From positions 1,116,001 through 1,180,000 of the forward strand of contig OZ238266.1 of NCBI GenBank assembly GCA_965178655.1: a stretch of 64,000 bases of DNA, given 5' to 3'. This DNA comes from GCA-2733415 sp965178655 (GTDB taxonomy: Bacteria > Bacteroidota > Bacteroidia > Flavobacteriales > Flavobacteriaceae). This document shows, in pieces, positions 19,822 through 28,990 of the stretch; position 1 is the stretch's first letter, and each line of letters starts with the position of its first letter. Below the pieces are notes generated by a model. The model saw only the letters and a list, made by a program, of their open reading frames with translations. It was not told the origin of the DNA and did not search any database. The position numbers and the translations under genes were made by a program.

Positions 19822-20397
19822 TTACGCTTTAGTTAAGAAGTTTTCTACCAGATGCTCTGCTTCCTTTAGAGCTATATTTAGCTCGTTGTTTTCAATAATG
19901 AAATCAAATTGTGGCGCAGTAGCTAATTCAACAGATGCTTTAGCTATACGCATGTTAATCTTATCTTCGCTCTCTGTTGATCTGTTTTTTAAACGTCTTT
20001 TTAACTCTTCAATACTTGGTGGTTTTACAAAAACCGACAACGTTCTTTCTGGATAAATACGTTTAATATCTAGCCCTCCTACAACATCTATATCAAAAAT
20101 AACATGTTTTCCTTGAGCCCAAATACGTTCTACTTCTGATTTTAGCGTACCATAAAAATTATTGGCATACACTTCTTCCCATTCTAAGAATTTATCAGAC
20201 TTTATATTGTCTTTAAATTCTTGTAACGAAAGGTAATAGTAATCCTGACCATGTACCTCATCACCACGTTTTTCGCGTGATGTTGCTGAAATAGAAAATG
20301 CCAAGTTTAATTCTTCTTGTGCTAATAAATGTTTAACTATGGTTGTTTTCCCTGATCCTGATGGTGCCGAAAAAACAATTAACTTCCCTTTAATCAT
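19822..20397 (-). CDS. gmk: Guanylate kinase
   Basis: 191 residues. Phosphorylates GMP to GDP. P-loop SAPSGSGKTTI at residues 9-19, then the GMP-binding region SATSREKRGDEVHGQDY. Its start overlaps the yicC stop by one base. Confidence 0.96.
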   Translation of the reverse strand: MIKGKLIVFSAPSGSGKTTIVKHLLAQEELNLAFSISATSREKRGDEVHGQDYYYLSLQEFKDNIKSDKFLEWEEVYANNFYGTLKSEVERIWAQGKHVIFDIDVVGGLDIKRIYPERTLSVFVKPPSIEELKRRLKNRSTESEDKINMRIAKASVELATAPQFDFIIENNELNIALKEAEHLVENFLTKA

Positions 20398-21257
20398 TAC
20401 AATACGTTTAAAAGTTGTTCTTTAATTTTTTCTAGTTCATCTTTCATCTGAACAACCAGCTGCTGCATTGGTGCATAGTTAGATTTTGAACCTATGGTAT
20501 TTATTTCTCTTCCCATTTCTTGCGCAATAAACCCTAGTTTTTTTCCGTTAGAAGCGCTACCTTCTAATGTTGTTTTAAAGTACTTTAAATGGTTTTCTAA
20601 ACGTACTTTTTCTTCTGTAATATCGTATTTTTCAATGTAGTAAATTAGCTCTTGCTCAAAACGGTTTTCATCTACTTTTTCTTTAAGGTCTGAAAGTCCT
20701 TTTTGTAAGCGTTCTTTTACACCTGCAATACGCTCTGGATCTATCGTTATAACTTGCGTTAACAGGTCTCCAATATTAACATTGCGTTGTAATATATCTA
20801 TAGCTAAAATATTACCCTCATCGGCACGATAAGCAACAATGTTTTTTAAAGCCTCATTAAAATGTGTTGCTATAGCCGTCCATTCATCTTCATCTAATTC
20901 TTCTCTAACTGCTTTTGCAGTATCTGGCAATCTCATGGCTATTTCTAAGCTTTTTTCAGCAGAAATTTCAGGAAGCATCGTTTTAAACTGACGCATATAT
21001 TCTTGTACTACTTGCGCATTTATTTTTGTGCTAGTTGCCTCTCCTGTGTGCTCTACATATAATGATGCATCAACCTTTCCGCGCACTAATGCTTTAGCAA
21101 GCACAGAACGCATTGGCAATTCTTTTTCCTTATAATATGAAGGGAACCGCATATTCATATCCAAGTTTTTACTATTTAAAGTTTTAATTTCAATAGTAAT
21201 TTTTTTGGTAGGAAGCTGTAATACACTTTTTCCATAACCGGTCATTGATTGTATCAT
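20397..21257 (-). CDS. yicC: YicC-family endoribonuclease-like protein
   Basis: 286 residues with the YicC N-terminal M-I-Q-S-M-T-G-Y-G signature and the DUF1732 C-terminus (EKVRLENHLKYF, GKKLGFIAQEMGREINTIGSK). YicC proteins have been reported as endoribonucleases. Commonly lies upstream of gmk, as here. Confidence 0.93.
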   Translation of the reverse strand: MIQSMTGYGKSVLQLPTKKITIEIKTLNSKNLDMNMRFPSYYKEKELPMRSVLAKALVRGKVDASLYVEHTGEATSTKINAQVVQEYMRQFKTMLPEISAEKSLEIAMRLPDTAKAVREELDEDEWTAIATHFNEALKNIVAYRADEGNILAIDILQRNVNIGDLLTQVITIDPERIAGVKERLQKGLSDLKEKVDENRFEQELIYYIEKYDITEEKVRLENHLKYFKTTLEGSASNGKKLGFIAQEMGREINTIGSKSNYAPMQQLVVQMKDELEKIKEQLLNVL

Positions 21258-21410
21258 ATTCTAATGTGTAAAAATTTACGCAAAGGTACACTTTTTTGTA
21301 TTGTTATGGTATCCTTATACAGCATAATGCCCTTTTTAAAAAAGCATTGTTTTATTTTAATTTACCTGAAAAACACTATATTTAGCACTACTAATCTTAA
21401 AAAATAAATT

Positions 21411-21845
21411 ATGGAACAGGTAAATTGGCTTGCTTTAATAGCAGCATCACTATCTACATTGGTTGTAGGTTTTATTTGGTACAACCCAAAGGTGTTTGGA
21501 ACTATTTGGATGAATGAAATTGGAATGACCGAAGAAAAAGCAAAAAACAGCAACCCAGCCATTACTTTTGGCATATCCGTTATACTTGCTTTTTTAGTGT
21601 CCTTTTTTCTTTTAACACTTGTTTTTACAGGAGGGTCTCCTGGAATGGAACATGGCACAGAAGCTTATATGACTTTTAAGCATGGTGCCGCACACGGAAC
21701 AATGCTAGGCTTATTTGTTGTACTTCCAGTAATTGTAACTAATGGTCTTTTTGAACAACGTTCATTTAAATATATGATGATTGTTTCTGGATATTGGATT
21801 GTTTCTTTTGCAATTATGGGTGCCATTATAAATGGGTGGACTTAA
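21411..21845 (+). CDS. DUF1761 membrane protein
   Basis: 144 residues with four predicted TM helices and the DUF1761 pattern V-G-F-I-W-Y-N-P-K-V-F-G near residue 20. Function unknown. Single gene between divergent and convergent minus-strand neighbours; a TATATTTA box at about 21374 may be its -7 element. Confidence 0.85.
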   Translation: MEQVNWLALIAASLSTLVVGFIWYNPKVFGTIWMNEIGMTEEKAKNSNPAITFGISVILAFLVSFFLLTLVFTGGSPGMEHGTEAYMTFKHGAAHGTMLGLFVVLPVIVTNGLFEQRSFKYMMIVSGYWIVSFAIMGAIINGWT

Positions 21846-21947
21846 AGATTACATGCATTATTTAACCTTACAGCGTTACTACAATTTATAGCTGCGATGT
21901 AAGTGTTTTTAGAAAATAACCTCTAAAAAAGGGCCTCCTACTCCCTT

Positions 21948-23105
21948 CTATTTAAAAGGACGACGTTGGTTAAATTTTGATGGTTTTATTTTTGCAATAA
22001 AAGGCTTAAAGAAAATATTTGCCATTGTTTTTTTATGTCGCACATAACAGGTTAATTCTTGTGGCACAGCTCCTAACGAACTTTTAATTTCCCCTGATGT
22101 TCGTCCAAAATTAATAGCACTTACTTTTTTATCGAGCCCTATTTTCACATAATCATATAGCATTCTAGAATAGATAGCGTATTTTTTATTTAGGCTATAG
22201 TTAATACCTACATAATGTGCATCTAATGTTCCTTGAGAAATAACACCGCTCATAAAACCAACTATTTCTGAGTCTAAATAATAGACTCTAAATATAAATT
22301 TATCTTTTAGTACTAGTTTTAATGCCGCATACGTGTTAATGTTTAAGGTCTCTGAAGTTAGGTTTGCCTTGCTATTTACATTGTTATAAAGCACTGAAAG
22401 TTGTGCTGCATGTTTTTTTATTTCTGCTGCTGTAAAGTCTTTCTCAACTAATGCCGCACTTGTTTTGTATGCCTTGTTTGCCTTTACTCTAAATTTAGAT
22501 TTAAAGGCTTGTAAATAGGCATTAAAAGAATCCCATTCTGGTTGCAAATCCAGCACCATATTAGGATCTACTTGTATTGGTGTGTATTGGTGTTTTTTAA
22601 ATTTTTTTGTTATTGGTATTGAAGTGCTTATAAAATCTTTTATAACAATAACATCTACCCATCTTTTTAGGTGCTTATTTGCGTTTATAATTACCTGAAT
22701 TGCCTTAGATATTAATTCAATAACAACTGTTTTATTTGCCGATGAATGAACATATATTCCGTGTTCTCCACTTACAAATGCGCTGCCGCAAATTAATATT
22801 TTTACATAATCTCGTTTTAAAAAACACGACAAATGATAACTTGCCTTTTGCACAAAAACATTCGCATTTGGTGTAAAGTCTGCTACAGAAAAATTAAATT
22901 CTAAGATTTGTATTATCGCTAATGAAATTGGTTTTTTTTCATCAGAAATAACAATATAAAAAAACTGAACACAGTGTGAGTTTTGTGTTTCAAATGCTTT
23001 TAAATAAGGTTTTGTAAAATACGTATTGTTTTTATCTATTAATGTGCTCCAAACTGTTTTTGGAACTTCATCAATATAATTATAAACACGTGTATGGTAT
23101 TTCAT
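21948..23105 (-). CDS. GNAT/FemAB-like acyltransferase
   Basis: 385 residues without signal peptide. The C-terminal half has an acetyltransferase-like arrangement (L-S-V-L-Y-N-N-V, F-R-V-Y-Y-L-D-S-E-I-V-G-F-M-S-G, Y-V-G-I-N-Y-S-L-N-K-K-Y-A-I-Y) as in the Acetyltransf_6/FemAB group, which transfers amino-acyl or acyl groups in envelope biosynthesis. The acceptor is unknown. The gene lies 2 bases after the DMT transporter gene, so they are likely in one operon. Confidence 0.65.
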   Translation of the reverse strand: MKYHTRVYNYIDEVPKTVWSTLIDKNNTYFTKPYLKAFETQNSHCVQFFYIVISDEKKPISLAIIQILEFNFSVADFTPNANVFVQKASYHLSCFLKRDYVKILICGSAFVSGEHGIYVHSSANKTVVIELISKAIQVIINANKHLKRWVDVIVIKDFISTSIPITKKFKKHQYTPIQVDPNMVLDLQPEWDSFNAYLQAFKSKFRVKANKAYKTSAALVEKDFTAAEIKKHAAQLSVLYNNVNSKANLTSETLNINTYAALKLVLKDKFIFRVYYLDSEIVGFMSGVISQGTLDAHYVGINYSLNKKYAIYSRMLYDYVKIGLDKKVSAINFGRTSGEIKSSLGAVPQELTCYVRHKKTMANIFFKPFIAKIKPSKFNQRRPFK

Positions 23106-23107
23106 TT

Positions 23108-24007
23108 CTATTTTATACGCTGTTTTTGTGGCTTACTTACTAAGTAAACTCCTATAAAAATTAGTGTCATAGCAGCCACTTTTGTTACATCTAATACATC
23201 ACTCCCCATAGATATTGCAAAAATACCCGCAATTACCGGTTGCAAATACAAAAATGTGCTCACCGTTGATGCCTTTAACTCTCTTAAAGCTAATGGGTTT
23301 AACAAATACGTGCCAAAGGTTGCTCCAACAATAACAAATGCTACTGAAAAGTAAGTATATGAGTCAAAATTATACCATTGTACCGTTGATAGCTCTTCAT
23401 ACCCAAAAGGGAATACCATAATCAACCCAAATAAAAACAACCATTTTATAAATGTAATAGGGTGGTATTTTGAAGTTAGCTGTTTTACCAACACTACATA
23501 AATACTATAAGAGACTGCATTGACAAATACCAAAAGGTTACCCCATAAAATATTATCGCTTGCTTGCTGTGCTTTTCCGTATATGGTTAATATCAACGCT
23601 CCTGAAAACCCTAAAATGATTCCAATAATTTTTAAAGCTGTAATTTTTTCCTTTAAGAACATTGCTGATAGCAACAATACAATAATAGGTACTACTACCA
23701 TAATTACTGAGGCATGTATGGGTGTTGTATAGGATAATCCTTTAAAAAAAGTTAGCATATTTAGTGTTACCCCAAAAAAAGCAGCCACTGCAAAAATTAA
23801 AAAATCTTTAGCTATAATTTTTTCTTTTGGCCCCATAAAGCTAATCATCCAAAACAATATCGTTGCGCCCAACAATCTTAACAAGATAAATCCATAAGGT
23901 TCTATATACCCGCCATCAATAACATCATTGGCAAAGGTAAAAGTTACCCCATAAAATACTTGTACTAAAAAGGCTGCTAAAAAAGCAAAGGTTTTTTTAC
24001 TCATCAT
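23108..24007 (-). CDS. DMT-family (EamA) exporter
   Basis: 299 residues with ten predicted TM helices in two EamA repeats (the second starts around residue 155). Drug/metabolite transporter fold; substrate unknown. The start overlaps the ArsC/Spx-like gene by 11 bases. Confidence 0.88.
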   Translation of the reverse strand: MMSKKTFAFLAAFLVQVFYGVTFTFANDVIDGGYIEPYGFILLRLLGATILFWMISFMGPKEKIIAKDFLIFAVAAFFGVTLNMLTFFKGLSYTTPIHASVIMVVVPIIVLLLSAMFLKEKITALKIIGIILGFSGALILTIYGKAQQASDNILWGNLLVFVNAVSYSIYVVLVKQLTSKYHPITFIKWLFLFGLIMVFPFGYEELSTVQWYNFDSYTYFSVAFVIVGATFGTYLLNPLALRELKASTVSTFLYLQPVIAGIFAISMGSDVLDVTKVAAMTLIFIGVYLVSKPQKQRIK

Positions 24008-24353
24008 GAAGTATTGTTTTTGCTAATGCGATACTTTTTTTTGAATTCCCAATTACAATGTTACTATTGTATACTAATACCGGACGCTTTAAAAATGTAT
24101 AATGTTCTAAAATCAGCGTTCTATAATCAAGTTCTGTAAGACTTTTGCTCTTTAAGTCTCTTTCCTTGTATAGTCTTGCTCGCTTACTAAACAACGCCTC
24201 ATAACTGCCAGACAAAGCATGCATAGCGTCTAAGTCTGTAGTGCTAATTTTTGTTGTTTTAATATCTTGCATTTCAATTTTAGAAGGCACTTCAATTTCT
24301 TTTAAAATTCTTTTACAAGTATCACAGGTACTTAAATAGTATATTCTTTTCAT
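23997..24353 (-). CDS. ArsC/Spx-family thioredoxin-fold protein
   Basis: 118 residues. N-terminal Y-Y-L-S-T-C-D-T-C-K-R redox motif and the R-P-V-L-V-Y-N segment near the C-terminus place it in the arsenate reductase/Spx family. No other arsenic gene is nearby, so arsenate reduction is not supported by context; YffB-like unknown roles are equally possible. Confidence 0.85.
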   Translation of the reverse strand: MKRIYYLSTCDTCKRILKEIEVPSKIEMQDIKTTKISTTDLDAMHALSGSYEALFSKRARLYKERDLKSKSLTELDYRTLILEHYTFLKRPVLVYNSNIVIGNSKKSIALAKTILHDE

Positions 24354-24433
24354 TGCGGGCTTTTATCACACTACAAAATAAATGTATTTAAAATTTATAA
24401 TAGGGTTAATCTTAATTTAATTAGAGAAATTGT

Positions 24434-24468
24434 ATTTTTGCTCATCAATATCCTTAGCCACAAGGATG
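24434..24468 (+). promoter_or_regulatory. Promoter and 5' hairpin ahead of the metB-like gene
   Basis: TATTTTTG at 24434-24441 fits the -7 box. A perfect 6-bp hairpin ATCCTT/AAGGAT (24451-24456 and 24463-24468) would lie at the very 5' end of the transcript, about 22 bases before the ATG. It is too small for a known SAM riboswitch. Confidence 0.4.
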
Positions 24469-24490
24469 TATTTTCTAAAAAAAGAATCTA

Positions 24491-25630
24491 ATGAAATTTA
24501 ACACAAAAACCATTCATGGAAAGCAAGAGCATGACAAAGCCTACGGCGCAGTTATGCCTCCTATATATCAAACTTCAACCTATGCACAAACAACTCCTGG
24601 AGGGCATAAAGGGTATGAGTATAGTAGAACACATAATCCCACACGAAATGCCTTAGAAAATGCTTTAGCTAGTATAGAAAATGGTACAAACGGATTAGCT
24701 TTTGGGTCTGGTTTAGCTGCAATTGATGCCGTGATGAAATTACTAAAACCTGGTGATGAGGTTATTTCTACAAACGATCTATACGGAGGAACATATCGAT
24801 TATTCACCTCTATTTTTGAAGGATTCGGTATTAAATTCCATTTTATTGGCATGCAGGAAGCTAAAAATATAGCCGCTCATATTACCAAAAATACAAAATT
24901 AATTTGGGTAGAAACACCTACCAATCCAATGCTTAATATCATTGACATTAAAGGTGTTGCCGCTATCGCTAAAAAACAAAATGTTCTTTTAGCAGTTGAT
25001 AACACATTTGCAACACCGTATTTACAACGTCCGCTAGATTTAGGTGCCGACATAGTTATGCATAGTGCCACCAAATATATTGGCGGGCATAGCGATTTGG
25101 TTATGGGTGCCTTAATCGTAAAAGATGCTGCAATAGCCGAGAAATTATATTTTATACAAAATGCAAGTGGTGCTGTTTGCGGACCACAAGATAGCTTTTT
25201 AGCCCTGCGAGGCATCAAAACACTACATGTGCGCATGCAACGCCATTGTGAGAACGGACGTGCCGTAGCAAACTATTTAGCGGCGCACCCAAAAGTTGAA
25301 AACGTATACTGGCCCGGGTTTGAAACACACCCAAACCATCATATTGCAGCAGCTCAAATGAGTGACTATGGTGGTATGCTATCTTTTACCACTAAAGGCA
25401 ATGTATTAAAAGATGCCATTTTAGTAGTAGAAAAATTATGTATTTTTACACTTGCAGAATCATTAGGAGGTGTAGAGTCTCTTTGTGGTCACCCAGCAAG
25501 TATGACACATGCTTCCATCCCTAAAGAAGAACGCGAAAAAACAGGTGTTGTAGATTCATTAATCAGACTAAGTGTTGGTATTGAAGATATTGATGATTTA
25601 TTAGCCGATTTAAAACAAGCTTTAGGCTAA
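24491..25630 (+). CDS. metB: Cystathionine gamma-synthase/lyase-type PLP enzyme
   Basis: 379 residues of the Cys/Met metabolism PLP family. The PLP lysine is in H-S-A-T-K-Y-I-G-G-H-S-D; G-S-G-L-A-A-I-D-A, ETPTNP and S-L-G-G-V-E-S-L are typical. Works in transsulfuration (cystathionine formation or cleavage); synthase versus lyase cannot be settled from sequence. Appears monocistronic. Confidence 0.88.
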   Translation: MKFNTKTIHGKQEHDKAYGAVMPPIYQTSTYAQTTPGGHKGYEYSRTHNPTRNALENALASIENGTNGLAFGSGLAAIDAVMKLLKPGDEVISTNDLYGGTYRLFTSIFEGFGIKFHFIGMQEAKNIAAHITKNTKLIWVETPTNPMLNIIDIKGVAAIAKKQNVLLAVDNTFATPYLQRPLDLGADIVMHSATKYIGGHSDLVMGALIVKDAAIAEKLYFIQNASGAVCGPQDSFLALRGIKTLHVRMQRHCENGRAVANYLAAHPKVENVYWPGFETHPNHHIAAAQMSDYGGMLSFTTKGNVLKDAILVVEKLCIFTLAESLGGVESLCGHPASMTHASIPKEEREKTGVVDSLIRLSVGIEDIDDLLADLKQALG

Positions 25631-25710
25631 ATATAATAGCGCTAAAAAAGATTAATTTAGCAGGTTAATAACAACACAAAAAGTTAATTTTACCATATTG
25701 AATTGACACG

Positions 25711-26925
25711 ATGATAGAAAAGAAACAAATTGAGCATGAAAATGTTGTGCTTATCGGAATAATTACACGGCTTCAAAACGAAGAGAAATCTATAGAATAT
25801 TTAGATGAGCTAGAGTTTTTAACCTATACAGCCGGAGGAACCGTATTAAAACGATTCACCCAACGCGTAGATATGCCCAATGCCAAAACATTTATTGGTA
25901 CCGGAAAACTAGAAGAAGTTAGACTTTTTATTGAGCAAAATAATGTAGGTACTGCTATTTTTGATGACGAACTAACCCCGTCTCAACAAAAAAATATAGA
26001 GCGTGTATTAAATTGTAAAATTTTAGACAGAACACTTTTAATCCTTGATATTTTTGCTCAACGCGCACAAACATCTTATGCCAGAACACAGGTTGAACTT
26101 GCTCAATATCAATATTTCTTACCTAGACTAACAGGCTTATGGACACACCTTGAGCGACAACGAGGAGGAATTGGAATGCGTGGTCCTGGAGAAACCGAAA
26201 TTGAAACAGATAGACGAATTGTACGTGATAAGATTTCTTTGCTTAAAAAGAAAATGGTAAGTATTGATAAGCAAATGGCTACACAACGCGGAAATCGTGG
26301 AGAACTCATTCGTGTGGCACTTGTTGGATACACCAATGTTGGAAAATCTACCCTAATGAACCTTGTAGCAAAATCTGAAGTATTTGCTGAAAATAAATTA
26401 TTTGCAACCCTTGATACTACCGTTAGAAAAGTAGTTATTAAAAACCTACCGTTTTTGTTAAGCGACACTGTAGGGTTTATAAGAAAACTACCTACACAAT
26501 TGGTAGATTCTTTTAAAAGCACACTAGATGAGGTTAGAGAAGCCGATGTTTTATTGCATGTGGTAGACCTATCACATCCTACTTTTGAAGATCAAATTGC
26601 TTCCGTAGAAAAGATTTTAGGAGAAATTAAAAGCGCCGACAAACCTACAATAATGGTGTTTAATAAAATTGATGCCTATGAGCACGAAACTATTGAGTCC
26701 GATGATATTGTTACTGAACGCACTAAGGCGCACTATACCTTAGCAGATTGGAAACAAACATGGATGAATGCTATAGGCGATAATGCCCTATTTATTTCAG
26801 CTACAGAAAAAGACAATATTGAAGATTTTAAAAAGCGTTTATACACCGAGGTTCGTAAAATTCATGTTACTCGATTTCCCTATAACAAATTTTTATACCC
26901 AGATTACGACGAAAATTTTGCATAA
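25711..26925 (+). CDS. hflX: Ribosome-associated GTPase HflX
   Basis: 404 residues. N-terminal HflX domain (FTQRVDMPNAKTFIGTGKLEE), a coiled linker with G-G-I-G-M-R-G-P-G-E-T-E-I-E-T-D, then the GTPase domain: G1 GYTNVGKSTLMN, G3 DTVGFIRKLP, G4 N-K-I-D. HflX splits stalled ribosomes under stress. Confidence 0.95.
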   Translation: MIEKKQIEHENVVLIGIITRLQNEEKSIEYLDELEFLTYTAGGTVLKRFTQRVDMPNAKTFIGTGKLEEVRLFIEQNNVGTAIFDDELTPSQQKNIERVLNCKILDRTLLILDIFAQRAQTSYARTQVELAQYQYFLPRLTGLWTHLERQRGGIGMRGPGETEIETDRRIVRDKISLLKKKMVSIDKQMATQRGNRGELIRVALVGYTNVGKSTLMNLVAKSEVFAENKLFATLDTTVRKVVIKNLPFLLSDTVGFIRKLPTQLVDSFKSTLDEVREADVLLHVVDLSHPTFEDQIASVEKILGEIKSADKPTIMVFNKIDAYEHETIESDDIVTERTKAHYTLADWKQTWMNAIGDNALFISATEKDNIEDFKKRLYTEVRKIHVTRFPYNKFLYPDYDENFA

Positions 26926-26958
26926 AACCCTATATTTAGTCTTTAAATTTTTTACCCC

Positions 26959-27831
26959 ATGAAATCCCATTTTATTTTAATAACACTTATAGGACTACTT
27001 TTTTCTTGTACAAAAACCGACGAAAATCCTGTGCCTCCAGAAGAAACAGGACCAACATTAGCTTCTGCCTCTACTACAGGAAATTATACCGTTGCTACGC
27101 TACAAGAATCTGATGGCATTAGAAATGGAGAGGCTTACAACGGTGCTACTATTTACTATCCTACAAATGCTACGCCACCGTACGCAAGCGTTGTTGTGGT
27201 TCCTGGGTATAGTACTTTTGAATCTTCTATACAGGAATGGGGCGCTTTTTATGCCTCACATGGTATTGTAGCGATGACTATTGGTACAAATTCTATTTTT
27301 GAATACCCTGAGGTACGAGCAGCAGCACTATTAGACGCTTTAGAAACATTACAACAAGAAAACAGCAGAGTTAATTCTCCGTTACAGGGACACTTAGACA
27401 CTACCAAATTTGCATTAAGCGGATGGTCTATGGGTGGTGGTGGCGCGCAACTTGCGGCAAAGACAAACCCTTCTATAAAAGCATTGGTGCTATTATGCCC
27501 TTGGTTAGATAGCAGTACGTTAACCCCTGAAACAGTAAACCACACCGTTCCGGCTATGTTTTTAAGCAGTCAGTATGATCAAATTGCACCCCCAAGTACA
27601 CATACCGATGTGCACTATGCATACACGCCTGAAACAACGCCAAAGTTGTTATATGAAATTTCATTCGGCACACACATTACCGCAAATTACCCTAGCGGAA
27701 GTAATGGCGATATTGGACGAATGGGACTATCCTGGTTAAAAGTCTATCTTGAAAATGATATGGACTATAGGCCATTTTTATTTAGCGTACCCAATTCTGC
27801 AAGTAATTATGAAACTAATTTAGTAGAGTAA
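26959..27831 (+). CDS. Secreted polyester-hydrolase/cutinase-like lipoprotein (PETase-related fold)
   Basis: 290 residues. Lipoprotein signal with lipobox L-L-F-S-C (Cys17). An alpha/beta hydrolase of the polyesterase-lipase-cutinase family: oxyanion-side V-P-G-Y-S (82-85), nucleophile elbow GWSMGGGGA with Ser157, Trp182 in C-P-W, Asp207 in Q-Y-D-Q-I-A-P and His239 in G-T-H-I-T, the triad order and spacing of PET-degrading cutinase homologues. The disulfide cysteines of Ideonella PETase have no counterpart here, and there is no T9SS tail. Lies 33 bases after hflX. Activity on polyesters is inference; a lipase or esterase role is the simpler reading. Confidence 0.82.
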   Translation: MKSHFILITLIGLLFSCTKTDENPVPPEETGPTLASASTTGNYTVATLQESDGIRNGEAYNGATIYYPTNATPPYASVVVVPGYSTFESSIQEWGAFYASHGIVAMTIGTNSIFEYPEVRAAALLDALETLQQENSRVNSPLQGHLDTTKFALSGWSMGGGGAQLAAKTNPSIKALVLLCPWLDSSTLTPETVNHTVPAMFLSSQYDQIAPPSTHTDVHYAYTPETTPKLLYEISFGTHITANYPSGSNGDIGRMGLSWLKVYLENDMDYRPFLFSVPNSASNYETNLVE

Positions 27832-27844
27832 TTACCTCATGTAC

Positions 27845-28843
27845 CTAATCTAATACATTGGTCAAGTTTAAAAATGTTTTTTTCGGACTTTTTCGCTGAT
27901 ATAGTATAGCGTATATTGCATCTATAATAGGTGTTATTGCCTTGTTATTGCTTGCCTCATTTAATTTATGAGCACAGTTTGTGGCGTAATATCCTTCGGC
28001 AACCATATTCATCTCCATTTGCGCAGATTTTACTGTATAGCCTTTTCCTATCATGTTTCCGAACATTCTATTTCTACTAAAAACAGAGTAGCCAGTTACT
28101 AATAAGTCTCCCAAATACGCCGAGTCATTAATGTCACGATCCATTTGGTGTTGCTTGCTTACAAAACGATTCATTTCACGAATACTATTACTCATTAATA
28201 CACTCTGAAAATTATCGCCATAACCTAATCCATGTGCAATTCCTGCTGCAATAGCATAAATATTTTTAAGCATTGCTGCATATTCTGTACCTATAACATC
28301 TTCAGATATTTTACACTTTATATACCTACTTGACAACGCATTAGCTACAAGTGTTGCGTTCTCCTTGCTTGCACTTGCAATTGTTAAATATGATAATCGC
28401 TCTAATGCTACCTCTTCCGCATGGCAAGGCCCCGTAATTACACCTATGTTTTTAAAAGGAATCTGATATGTTTTATGAAAATGTTCTCCTACAATTAAAT
28501 TGGTTTCTGGCACAATTCCTTTTATAGCAGAAAATACAATTTTAGACTGTAACGATACTGTTAAAGCCGCTAATTCTTGATGTACAAAAGCCGAAGGTAT
28601 TGCAAAAACAACAACATCGGCGTAAGCCACAGCCTCATTTATATCAGTACTTAATTTAAGTTTTTTAATATCAAACTCTACTGAACTTAAGTAATTAGGA
28701 TTGTGGTGTGCTGTTTGTAAATGTGCTACTGCAGCCTCATTACGCATATACCAACCCACTTCATTACAGTTTTCGCAAAGCATTTTTACTATAGCTGTTG
28801 CCCAACTTCCTCCTCCAATAACGGCATATTTTTTTTGACTCAT
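27845..28843 (-). CDS. gpsA: Glycerol-3-phosphate dehydrogenase [NAD(P)+]
   Basis: About 332 residues from ATG 28843 (an upstream ATG at 28873 adds ten). Makes glycerol-3-phosphate for phospholipids. Rossmann motif GGGSWATA (its G-x-G-x-W-x-T-A form is typical) and ITGPCHAEEV; the catalytic Lys lies in A-A-M-L-K-N-I-Y-A-I-A-A-G. Convergent with the hydrolase gene. Confidence 0.95.
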   Translation of the reverse strand: MSQKKYAVIGGGSWATAIVKMLCENCNEVGWYMRNEAAVAHLQTAHHNPNYLSSVEFDIKKLKLSTDINEAVAYADVVVFAIPSAFVHQELAALTVSLQSKIVFSAIKGIVPETNLIVGEHFHKTYQIPFKNIGVITGPCHAEEVALERLSYLTIASASKENATLVANALSSRYIKCKISEDVIGTEYAAMLKNIYAIAAGIAHGLGYGDNFQSVLMSNSIREMNRFVSKQHQMDRDINDSAYLGDLLVTGYSVFSRNRMFGNMIGKGYTVKSAQMEMNMVAEGYYATNCAHKLNEASNNKAITPIIDAIYAILYQRKSPKKTFLNLTNVLD

Positions 28844-28990
28844 AATTATTTGTTCATCAATAATGAAGTACAAAAATACAAAATTTTAAACACTTGAATA
28901 CAAGCAATCTGTTTTCTGATCATTTATAAAAATTTGCTTTGGCATAGAAATTGATTCTCTCTAACACAAAACCCTTATAATTATATTATT

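Noticed and set aside
23997..24353. Arsenic-resistance locus
   Set aside because: Only an ArsC/Spx-like gene is present, with no arsR, arsB or acr3 next to it.
24420..24490. SAM riboswitch upstream of the metB-like gene
   Set aside because: The leader is only about 45 bases and has one simple hairpin; no multi-helix or pseudoknot core fits a known SAM class.
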